Positions 10,313 through 18,863 of a stretch of DNA of 64,000 bases are shown here, piece by piece; positions within the stretch are counted from its first letter, which is position 1, and every line of letters starts with the position of its first letter. The position numbers were made by a program, and so were the translations under genes. The stretch is from Eucommia ulmoides (taxonomy: Eukaryota > Streptophyta > Magnoliopsida > Garryales > Eucommiaceae): assembly GCA_016647705.1 (NCBI GenBank), contig CM028335.1, positions 1,736,001-1,800,000 of the forward strand, in the 5' to 3' direction. Under the pieces are notes generated by a model. The model did not search any database and was not told the origin of the DNA. It was given only the letters and a program-made list of their open reading frames with translations.

Positions 10313-10830
10313 ATGGATGGATTTTCGACAAATTGGGGTTGAAATTGTTGAAATCAATACTTGAGGAACTAAAGTGTAAATTTTAATTTAGTTTTACCAT
10401 TTAATTTTTCTCTCTACTCTTCTTTCTCTCTACATATGAATTTCTTTTTTGTTTAAAGAATTAGTTTAATTTTAAATATAAAAATCTAAAATTTATTTTG
10501 ATATTACGAGGAAAAAAAAGAAAGAATGGTAGCATGAAAATGGCCTCTTCCCATGCATGCAAAATAGGGTTTAGTTGTTGCATTGCAATCTTTGACCCTA
10601 GATTATTAGGTTTCGTTCAAACGGTCGAAATTCAAAAATTTAGAAAAATATATTCTTTCATTATATTATTTTTTTTCAATATAAAAAACTCAAAATCATA
10701 AAATTTTATAAAATTATACCTCACAAAAATACTACATTTCATCAATTGTATGAAAAACTCAAAATCGTTAATTTTTTAAAATGTCAACTCAACAAAAGTA
10801 CCTAGTATCCCAAATTTTATGGAAAACTAA
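10313..10830 (+). repeat. Ghost DUF7138 locus without the gene (1)
   Basis: The left part (CAAATTGGGGTTGAAATTG, CAATACTTGAGGAACTAAAG, TCTCTCTACTCTTC) matches the DUF7138 upstream region at 5,325-5,440. The right part (ATGAATTTCTTTTTTGTTTAAAGAATTAG, then the CATGCATGCAAAATAGG module) matches the 3' flank from about 6,558 onward. About 1.1 kb holding the TATA box and whole coding sequence is absent. The hAT MITE is also absent here: the target is single (ATGGATTT at 10317-10324). Confidence 0.75.
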
Positions 10831-11380
10831 AAAACCGTTAAATTTTTAAAGGTTATGACTCTCGAAAAATATATGCATCGGGTTAGGGTTTCGTCAACCA
10901 TTCTCGACCGACGGCGATCAATAATCCGACGTTGGTGGGTGGTTTCGGATGTCGGGTGGAGACTATCGGGTTTGGAATCAATCACATTAAACAAAAAGAT
11001 CAAAATGAATAATGAACAGAACATATCTACTCATAGAAATCGGAAAAATTGGAAACAAAAAGTTGAAAAAATAATATCTACTCACAATAATATGGCGGCC
11101 AATGCCTAGAACTTCTAGTGACCTCTGCCAAATAGGCTGGAATCTAAGGTTTTCTTCTTCAAAATCGCGGATGTGGCGGTGCTTGTTGATTGTGCCGGCG
11201 CCGTTACTCACCGTTGAAGATGATCTCTTGGTCGAAGACGAAGAATCGAAGACAAAGAGAACAAGAAGAAACGAAAAATCGAAGACGATTCAAAGTTTTA
11301 GTCGAAGATCGACTTGAGGAGAGAGAGGTAGCGTGATGAACCCTAAAAAACCCTAAACTCCTATATATAAGAACGAAGCT
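10831..11380. other. Segment present once, promoter-like on the minus strand
   Basis: This 0.55 kb is not seen in the other X or Y copies. On the minus strand a TATATATA at about 11,363-11,370 is followed by a CT-rich leader and an open stretch (10987-11211) with no ATG and no recognised domain. It resembles the 5' end of a gene or transposon, and a function cannot be given. Confidence 0.35.
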
Positions 11381-12289
11381 TGGTCGGTTCGGGTGGGCAA
11401 TATATAAACCCGCTAGTCAATTTGATGTTAAGGAATTACATCGGATTTCAACCGAGCAGACCGAAAATTGTACAGTCAACCGGGTTTGCTGGGTGCGGGT
11501 TGGGCGGTGGTAGCGGGTGTCGGGTCTCCAGATTCATTTGCGCACCCCTAAGTGTAACTTACTGGAAAAGTTCGGTTTTTTTCACTTTTATTAAAAACTA
11601 TAATTCATGAACTTCTGAAAAGTTAGCTCATGAAATACTGAAGTTTTTATTTTAATGACAATATTACATTTAACAATTTAAAATAAATAAATAACTAAAA
11701 CTTAAAATACATAAATATCCATTTAATTTTTTTTTGTTATATTTTTTTCTTTTATCTTTTTATATTAACATCCCTATTTAAACAAATATATTTTTTTCAC
11801 TCTTTTTTTTTTTTCAACAGATTAAAAAAAATGGGATGGTGGGTGGGTTGGGGAGGACGGATTAAAAGTTTAAATGTATTTTTTTTAAAGGGTTTATACC
11901 AAAGACCTCTCTTATCTTTTAGTCTTATACCACAAATCTCTCTTGTCATTTGACAAATACCAGTCAATTCTATTTGCCAATATTTTGTGTGAAAAGCCCA
12001 TTTTACCTCTTACTTTTTATCAGATATTATTCAATTAAAAAGTTCTAAGTAAAATTACCGATTTACCCTCTTGATTTTTCTCCTCTCGCCGCCTCTCTAC
12101 TTGTGTACCTCATTTCTCTCGATCTCTCTCATCAGTCCTCTCCTCTCCCTCAGATCTCCTGTTTTGAGCTTCAGCCAAGATTGAAGATCTTGATTTACTG
12201 CCTCCATACCTCAGCCATCCTTCGTTGTTTACGTACTCGGACGTCCTTCGCCGAATCGCCGTCGTCTATCTTTGCTCCAGTTCTAAAGA

Positions 12290-12421
12290 ATGGAGTCTGC
12301 AATAAAACCCACAATTGTTTTGAAAATCATGGGGAGGACAGGATCTCGAGGACAGGTGACTCAGGTGAGAGTGAAGTTTCTTGATGATGAGAACAAGTTT
12401 ATCATGAGGAATGTGAAAGGA
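12290..12421 (+). pseudogene. RPS28: Captured 5' part of cytosolic ribosomal protein eS28
   Basis: The frame from ATG 12290 reads [18 protein letters not shown], then [15 protein letters not shown], then FIMRNVKG. This matches the first 44 residues of plant eS28, a small-subunit ribosomal protein of about 65 residues. The rest of eS28 is not present; the frame runs on into unrelated sequence to 12490. Upstream sequence resembles a leader (CT-rich, from 12,080). It lies inside a Pack-MULE, so it is a transduplicated gene fragment, not a working ribosomal gene. Confidence 0.9.
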
Positions 12422-13085
12422 ATCATTTCTTCACCATGTGAATCGACTTTCTTCTCCATTCCATCTTTGGCGATGAAGAAATCGATTTAATCTACCAAAC
12501 ATGGGTAGATTTCTTTGGCTCCGACGGCGATTTATTCTTTAAATCTGTTCGGCGATTTAATCTACCAAACACGGGGGTAGAAATTGAAAGAAGAACGACG
12601 ACTCACATCAGTTCGTTTTACCAAGTAAGATTTTCGATCTTTTTTTGTCATCTCGAATTGTGTAATTTTAGGGTTTTGGATTCATTTTTGGAGATTCGGG
12701 AAGACGTTTGACTTTTTTTGATGGATTTGGAGGTGATTTACGAAACGATTTGATCGTATTTTTCGATTAATCGTGTCGTTCTTGTTCGAATTTTCTGTTA
12801 CAAAGTTCTTCGTCTTCTTACAATTTTTTTTGCACTAATTTTTGCAAGTTGATATAGGAGAAGCCTTTTGTTCGATTTCGGGTTGACACAATCGATGTTT
12901 TAATTGATGAATTTCCGCTTATAAGTCGTATATAATTGTTCGATTTTCAGTTGTATTTCTTTTTCTTAAAATTTCAACTTCCTGCTCTGCCAATGGAGGA
13001 TTTTTTTTTTTGATGAATTGTAGATCACTTGGATTCTAATTATTTGGTGTTCGATTGAGGTGGAGATGCAAGAGGGAGGACAACG

Positions 13086-13262
13086 ATGGCTTCAACTGGA
13101 TTCGGCGGTGACGACCTTTTTTTGAGGGTGAGGAGGTGCCGTTGTCAGTGGCAGTTGCAAGGCTATGGCGGGGGCGATGAAGGTCATCGGAGCCAGCCAC
13201 TTGGCGAGGATAGGAGAAGCTTGTCGTTGGTGGTGACGGCTCTGCAAAGGAAAATAGGGTAG
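13086..13262 (+). other. 58-codon ORF in the Pack-MULE, conserved between arms
   Basis: The ORF begins MASTGFGGDD, continues CRCQWQLQGYGGGDEG and ends RRSLSLVVTALQRKIG. The mirrored copy at 62091-62267 has exactly the same length with about six substitutions and no stop. It is preceded by an intron-like stretch with a TTTGCA...ATAGGAG-type acceptor region. The end weakly recalls the pre-CRIB segment of plant RopGAPs (SLLALVVAALRKS-like), but that is only a guess. It is probably a second captured exon. Confidence 0.4.
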
Positions 13263-14001
13263 TTTTTTTTTTTTTTTGTCAATATCAATGTTGTGTCAGT
13301 AACCATTCACTGACAGGGAGGTAAATGGTTTCAATTGTAAAACTACAAGGGGGTGATTGGCATTTGTCAAATGATAGAGAAAGTTTATGGTATAAAATCA
13401 AAAGACAGAGGAGGTCTTTGGTATAAACCCTTTTTTTAAATGGGAGTAAAAAGTCTTTTTCTTTTAAATGGAGGTGGTAGTGATTTTTTTTTTTTAAAAA
13501 AATAAAAGAATAAAAAATATATTTTTTTAAATAAGATTTATGACTTTTTTTTCCTCAAAAAAGGTTAAATGGATTGACTGAATTTTTCAAAAAATTCAGG
13601 AGGTTTGTGGTAAAATGATAGGGGAAGTAAGTGGTAAATATTAATTTATAAATTTAAATGAGGGTAATTTTTTTTTGGGAAAAATACCAAATAGTCTCCT
13701 TAAATCACCGAATCTACAAGATACTCCTATAACCTTTTTTTTGCACAATATAGTCCCATAAAAGGCGTTCGTTTGCACAAGATGATCCTAAACATTTTGA
13801 AATGACAATTTTATCCTTCTCTCTTCCTTCTCTCTACAGCCGATTGAGAGAGTTCATGATTTCTCCCTCAACAAAGCCCTACTTCTTCTTTTTTGTTTTC
13901 ACGTTTTCTCCATCAACGAAGCCCTCAACACAAGTGGCCTTCCGTTGTTCGAACTCCCGCCGATCCCAATTTTTTGATCAACAGCCTTCATCGCCGGTAT
14001 G

Positions 14002-14259
14002 ACAGTATCCCTCTTCCTCCTCCTGGTAATCTCCATTGTTTTCTCTCTTTTTCTAATCAAACAAACCAGAAGAAAAAGACGAGGGAGAGCTGAAATCGAG
14101 GATTGAGAATCAGAATACTGGCCACATAGAATCTCATACCAAGTAATCGAAGCCGCAACAAAAAATATGTTCGACCAAAACGTGATCGGAATTGGTTGCA
14201 ATGGTAAGGTCTACAAAGGGGCCATGGCCGGCGGCATAGAGATCACCGTGAAACGAATT
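14002..14259 (+). pseudogene. Captured L-type lectin receptor kinase fragment
   Basis: The frame encodes a hydrophobic membrane segment (LFLLLVISIVFSLFLI), a basic stop-transfer stretch (KQTRRKRRGR), then EIED, a stop codon where the family has Trp (TGG to TGA), then ESEYWPHRISYQ, FDQNVIGIGCNGKVYKG and EITVKRI. This is the transmembrane-to-kinase junction of L-type lectin receptor kinases. It ends just after the glycine loop (G-x-G-x-x-G, intact here) and the ATP-binding Lys. The lectin domain and most of the kinase are absent. The internal stop and truncation make it non-functional. Confidence 0.85.
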
Positions 14260-14637
14260 TATTTTTTCAAACTCTTTGATTATCAAATTCTTTTGATCGT
14301 TGCCGTCGGTTGCCATTGCAAGTCATTGCATTGTCGTTCATTGAATCTAGGGTTTTCGAAACAGAAATGGGTGTTAGATCTCCTCCATTAGAAGCATTTC
14401 AAACGTCTTAATCGAGCAGTCTGAAACCTCTTGCGTGCTCTGATGAATTCGCTTATATATAAACCGAATTCCAATTGAAGCTTGAAGTGGAGGTTTTGCA
14501 CATCCTCGTTCTATATTGTCTGCAATTTGCTTGCTGTAATGCCGCTTAGGAATTTAGGTTATAAATTTTCAGAGCATTTCTAGCAATTTTTTTTTTTTTT
14601 TTTGGTTCTTAATTAGAAGAATTTGAATTGGAAAAAA

Positions 14638-14809
14638 TCAAGCACATAAATGTAAAAAAAGAATTATCAATTTGAATTAAAAAAATAGAATATAACACGA
14701 TCTCGTGTTATATTCACCACCATCTCGTGTTGAATATAACATGAGATCATGTTATATTTCATTCTTTTCATTCAAATTAATAATTCTTTCTCTACATTCA
14801 TGTGCTTGA
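14638..14809. mobile_element. 172-bp hairpin MITE nested in the capture element
   Basis: The two halves are inverted copies: TCAAGCACATAAATGTAAAA and, reversed from the right, TCAAGCACATGAATGTAGAG. Both continue with GAATTAT(C/T)AATTTGAAT and meet near a perfect TATAACACGA/TCGTGTTATA palindrome. No coding capacity. It lies inside the element at 13687-15199, so it entered with it or later. Confidence 0.7.
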
Positions 14810-15213
14810 CCGGTGGTCCCAAACTCGTCGCCTTAAACAAATGTAAAAGAGAGAGAGAGAAAAAAAAAAGACTTTGGTCTATGACCATGATTAATGAAAC
14901 TTATGTTGGGTATATTATTATTGTTGTTTATATGAGATGGAATGGGTACAGTGGCTTGGTAGAATTTGAATGGAGTGAAAGTGAAATATAACACAATCTC
15001 GTGATATATTCAACACGAGCCCGTGTTGAATGTAACACGATATGAGATTGAGTTGAATATAACACGACCATCGTGTTGAATATAACACAAGGGGTAAAAT
15101 CGTCACAAAAAAACAAAAGGACTATTTTGTAATATGTTTTTGAAAAATGTGTATTTGGTAGTTTTGTCCTCATATGAGGACTTGTTGGTAACTACCCCAT
15201 TTTTTTTTTGTCT

Positions 15214-16860
15214 AATTATCATTTTATTCCTTCTACTTCAAAAACTACATTTTACCTACTACTTTTGAACAAAATGAGAAACTACATTTTTTTTTTCATT
15301 TAAATTAATGGAATATGATTAATAATAGATGTAATTAAATTTTATATCCAACTTTTGGATCAAATAAATGAAATTACCCTTAATTTTAATTTACTTTTTA
15401 AAAATATTTATGATAAAAAAATTAGATCAAAATTAGGATAAAGAGGCAACTTCGTCTATGTCATCCAAAATTTGGATGAAAATTTTAACTCCATACATTG
15501 TTAAGCATGTTCCGTGAATTTAAATGATAAAAAATAGTTTTTCATTTTGTTCAAAAGTAGAAGTCGGTAAAGTATAGTTTTTGAAGTGGAAGAAAATAAA
15601 GTGATGATTAAACAAAATAGGGAGGTATAATTCATATCATCGATTGATGGATGGTGTCTTAAGATTATGTCATTGTAGATCTACACTTTATGATTTTACT
15701 CCCCGCCAATTCAAGCAGTTACATTTTATCTATTTCTACTTTTAAACGAAACTATATTTTTCTGTTTTATTAATGTAATATAATTAGGAAAAATAGAATC
15801 AATTTAAGATATAGTGACAATTTCGTCTATGAAGTGAAAATTTTAAGTCCATCTATTCTTAAGCTTGTTCTATTAATTTAGACGGAGAAAATTAGTTTCT
15901 TACTTTGTTCAAAAGTAAAAATAGATAAAGTATAATTTTTTTAAGTGGAAGGGAATAAAATGATAATTAAATAAAGTAGTGAAGGATAAAGAGCAACTTA
16001 ACTTTTTTTTTTTTTTTTTTTTCTTCGGTTATATGATAAGGTGTGTCCCGACTAGCTTACGCGCACCTCGACTAATCACCTCACCGGATGATCTTAAGAG
16101 CGCATTCCTTCACATCGGTTTGGTGCATTCAGGATTAAGTTCAAGATTTAATTCTCAGAGTGATCTCAGAAGATTCGAACCCTGGTTAATAAGGTAAGGG
16201 AGTACCTCCCCTTGCATGCACATAATAAATATCATCTTTTGGTGAACAAGGTCTTGAGATGGACGAAATTTTCCATTCGATTTTTTTGTTGAAATAGACG
16301 AAATCACCCCTTTATGTTAATTTTAATTTAATTTCTAAAATATTTATGATAAAAAATTAAATCAAAATTAAGATAAACGGGCAATTTCATCTATATCATC
16401 CAAAAATTGTATGAAAAATATAACTCATCTTCCGTTAATTTAAATATAAAAAATTTAGTTTCTCGCTTTGTTCAAAAATAAAAATAAGTTAAATGTAACT
16501 TTTTGAAGTAGATGGGTATAAAATGATAATTAAACAAACTAGAGAGGGGTAACAAGCATTTGATAAAAAAAAAAGTTGATAAAAATATGTGATAAAAATT
16601 GATGAAAATATCCATTAATTTTAATTTAATTTTTAAAATATTTATAATAAAAAAATTAAATCAAAATTAAGATAAATTGGTGATTTCATCTATTTCATCC
16701 AAAAATTGGATGAAAAATTTAACTCTATCCATTTTTAAACATGCATGTTCTATTAATTTAAATGGAAATAAATTTGTTTTTCACTTTATTCAAAAGTAGA
16801 AATATTACGGCTTAATTTTTTGAAATAGAGGGAAATAAAATGATAATTAAACAAACTAGT
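15214..16860. repeat. Array of related foldback MITEs (left arm)
   Basis: At least four diverged copies stand side by side (about 15,214-15,616; 15,690-15,975; 16,260-16,545; 16,600-16,860). Each has arms like AATTATCATTTTATTCC, CTTCAAAAACTACATTTTA and TACTTTTGAACAAA that recur reversed at the other end. Two SINE-like insertions lie in or beside the array. The array is repeated inverted at 59,880-61,530 and in part at 34,130-35,100. Confidence 0.7.
16001..16215 (-). mobile_element. Au-like SINE (left arm)
   Basis: On the minus strand the element starts near 16,215, has a pol III B-box-like GGTTCGAATCT in its 5' part, contains GATTAGTCGAGGTGCGCG-type sequence known from plant Au SINEs, and ends in an A tail (the T run at 16,004-16,022 on the plus strand). 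No coding capacity. It is shared with the right arm (60545-60743). Confidence 0.65.
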
Positions 16861-16871
16861 AAAAAATAATT

Positions 16872-17065
16872 TTTTTTTGTATACCCACGATTGTCCCCCA
16901 CACGCAGGGTGTAAAACTAATCTCGTTCGAGGTGCGTGACTGCCTCTTCTAACAAGTATTTTTCTGCAAGATCAGTCTGCAAGCTCGAACCACTGATCTT
17001 GCAAAGACCTTTCAATTGCTTTAACTCAAACGGCTTTACCATTTGAACTATATCTTGTTGGTAAA
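16872..17065 (-). mobile_element. tRNA-derived SINE (left arm)
   Basis: Its reverse complement aligns with 43696-43842: a TCAAATGGTAAAG-type A box, a B-box-like GGTTCGAGCTTGC, then AAAAATACTTGTTAGAAGAG and CACGCACCTCGAACGAGATTAG, ending in a short A-rich tail. Shared with the right arm at 59716-59872. Confidence 0.7.
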
Positions 17066-17448
17066 AAACAATTTATATATAAAAAGTTTCCGCCTAAGGT
17101 TGTAACTTTTTGCACTTTACATATAAAGAGTTCGTTTTTTTTTTTAAAAAATAAAAATTTAGTTGCATGCATATAATTCATATCATCAATTGACGAAGGC
17201 AACCTAAAATTATGAGAGTCATTGCACTCATGATTGGACAATAGTTTTAAACTTTTGATAGAATTATGGACTTATAAAAAACTTATTGTAGCTAGAATAA
17301 TAGATCTCAAAATTTGGTGCCCTCTTCTCTATTAAATACCTCTTCACCTCTACATATAAATTTAGGAATTATAAAAAAATAAATTATGACAAAAAACAAG
17401 TCGTACTTATTTTGAACTTTTTTAAGTAATAGTTTTATGGATGAATTT

Positions 17449-17996
17449 TACGGATGTCAATAGTTCGGCTTCGGCTTGATTTCATATAAAATCAAAACCA
17501 AAACCAAAACTGTTAGTCATATATTAAATTAAAACTGCAACTAAAATCGTTGATTTTTTTTAAACGATTTTAAAACCGAACTATTTAAATTTAAACAAAA
17601 CCAAAACTACAAAACCATTTAATATTTTTTAATTTTATAAAAAAAAAATCGCAAAACAGTAGACCCTTGTTTTTTATATATATATAAAAAATATAACTAA
17701 AATATCAAATATAAATATAAAAAAATAAAGTGTAAACAAATAAACACACACATATATAAGGGATTAAATTTTACATATATAAAAAAATGAGGGTATATAT
17801 GTCTTAAAAATATATCTAAAATATCAGTTTCGTGATTCGATTTCATGGTTTGGTTTCACGGTTCGGTTTCGCGGTTACTATCCCAAAACAAAAACCGTTT
17901 CGGTTGCTAATTTCAAAACCAAAACCGTAATAAAACCATTTGGTTCAATTTCTCTCTATTACCCATCGGTTCTTTTTTTTTTTTTTGCCATCCCTA
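17449..17996 (+). mobile_element. Complete hAT-like MITE upstream of DUF7138 copy 2
   Basis: The 548-bp element begins TACGGATGTCAA and ends TTGCCATCCCTA, 12-bp inverted termini with two mismatches. A perfect 8-bp target duplication ATGAATTT lies at 17441-17448 and 17997-18004; 8 bp is the hAT rule. The interior is CGGTT/AACCG-rich with no ORF. It ends 213 bp before the DUF7138 ATG, so it forms part of the upstream region of the gene. Uninserted sites are at about 10,317, 24,090, 52,720 and 63,938. Confidence 0.85.
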
Positions 17997-18159
17997 ATGA
18001 ATTTCCAACAAATTGGGGTTGAAATTGTTGAAATCAATACTTGAGGAACTATAGTGCAAATAAAGAATTTCTCTCTCTAGAATTTTTTAACGGTAGAAAA
18101 AAAGTCGTCTTATGATATCTTGTATAACAAAATACCGATATTTTTGCCATGAATCCCCC

Positions 18160-18167
18160 TATAAGTA
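18160..18167 (+). promoter_or_regulatory. TATA box of DUF7138 copy 2
   Basis: TATAAGTA lies 43 bp before the ATG at 18210, as in copy 1. The core promoter between the MITE and the ATG is nearly identical in the copies. Confidence 0.65.
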
Positions 18168-18209
18168 CCCCTCCTCGCCATCTTCAATTTAAATATTCAA
18201 CTGTTGGAG

Positions 18210-18863
18210 ATGGCGGATGTGGTTTTTCCGGTGGTGTTCTTCGACGGAGAGAGAGAGATTGACGCCGGAAACCTTCCGATTCGTCCGTCGCTCACATTCA
18301 AAGCATATCAGTCCATGTTGAGCCGGTTGATCGCAATGCAGGCGAATCAGATTTTAAGTTATCTTGTCCACGACAACGAGGAGTTGTGGGCGGAGGAAGG
18401 TTACGAGAGGATTCCGATCACGGCAAAGATTGATTTCGCGGCCGTAGCTCGTGAGAAAGATTGCTACATCTACGTGATTCTGAAGCGATCGAGGAGGGAA
18501 AGAAGACGGAGGGTAGATAGGACTGTGATCGTACCCTCTGCCACTGCAAGTTTTCCGGCGCCGGAGAATTTCTACTTGAAAGATGCAGGAGCACCGCTGA
18601 ATAGTTTTCCGGTCTTGGAGTCCGTGATTTTTGAAGTGGGGAGTGAAGATATACAGACGACGAGTACTGAAGCGGAGGACGATGCGACATCTCTTTACTC
18701 CACCTTGAACGACCTGATTATGCATTTGTTACAAAACACGACGGAAGCCACCTATCGTCCCTCGCCGGAGATGGAATGCAGCACCGGTGGTCATCCGGTG
18801 TGCAGCGATCCATTTTGTTGGTGTAAAGATTTTTTTTATCTTTTAAACAATTACGTTGTTTAA
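18210..18863 (+). CDS. DUF7138-family protein, copy 2
   Basis: A single exon encodes 217 residues, aligning without gaps to copy 1. It shares with copy 4 the variants EREID at 14-18, LESVIFEVGSED in the middle and EATYRPSPEM before the Cys-rich end, which marks it as the block-Y lineage. The basic cluster (92-104) and the C190/C198/C203/C205 pattern are intact. No stop or frameshift is seen. Expression is plausible because the TATA box and 43-bp spacing are kept, but the sequence alone cannot prove it. Confidence 0.8.
   Translation: MADVVFPVVFFDGEREIDAGNLPIRPSLTFKAYQSMLSRLIAMQANQILSYLVHDNEELWAEEGYERIPITAKIDFAAVAREKDCYIYVILKRSRRERRRRVDRTVIVPSATASFPAPENFYLKDAGAPLNSFPVLESVIFEVGSEDIQTTSTEAEDDATSLYSTLNDLIMHLLQNTTEATYRPSPEMECSTGGHPVCSDPFCWCKDFFYLLNNYVV

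Larger units (their letters stand above)
4995..10830 (+). repeat. Segmental duplication block X, copy 1
   Basis: This block matches 47,285-53,270 in direct orientation across its whole length: hAT MITE, DUF7138 gene, 3' flank, unknown gene fragment, foldback MITE, MED26-like gene, intergenic sequence and DUF7138 ghost locus all occur in the same order. The left boundary lies in a short TA tract near 4,995-5,019, where the MITE starts truncated. Part of the block (about 8,870-10,780) recurs inverted at 23,566-25,331. Confidence 0.9.
11890..13430 (+). mobile_element. Pack-MULE carrying an eS28 fragment (left copy)
   Basis: The 1,541-bp element has terminal inverted repeats of about 76 bp. The left end GGGTTTATACCAAAGACCTC and the reversed right end GGGTTTATACCAAAGACCTC are identical for 20 bp and continue with mismatches through TCATTTGACAAAT. 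It is flanked by a perfect 10-bp target duplication, TTTTTTTAAA (11880-11889 and 13431-13440). Long terminal repeats with a 9-11 bp duplication are the Mutator-like signature. The inside holds host-derived sequence (eS28 start, a second short ORF) and no transposase. The related site at 33,880 is empty. Confidence 0.85.
13687..15199 (+). mobile_element. Gene-capturing TIR element with lectin receptor kinase fragment
   Basis: A 1,513-bp insertion is present only in the left Y copy. Its ends form imperfect inverted repeats: GGGAAAAATACCAAATAGTC on the left and, reversed from the right, TGGGGTAGTTACCAACAAGTC. It is flanked by T tracts (9 and 10 T) consistent with a 9-bp duplication of a poly(T) target. 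The matching place in the right arm (61533-61542) has a single run of 10 A, i.e. an empty site. It contains a receptor kinase fragment and no transposase, so it is likely a non-autonomous Mutator-like (Pack-MULE) element. The superfamily is inferred. Confidence 0.75.

Noticed and set aside
18354..18725. Open frame antisense to DUF7138 copy 2 (also at 58,040-58,411)
   Set aside because: Shadow of a conserved sense gene; sense strand shows the family match.
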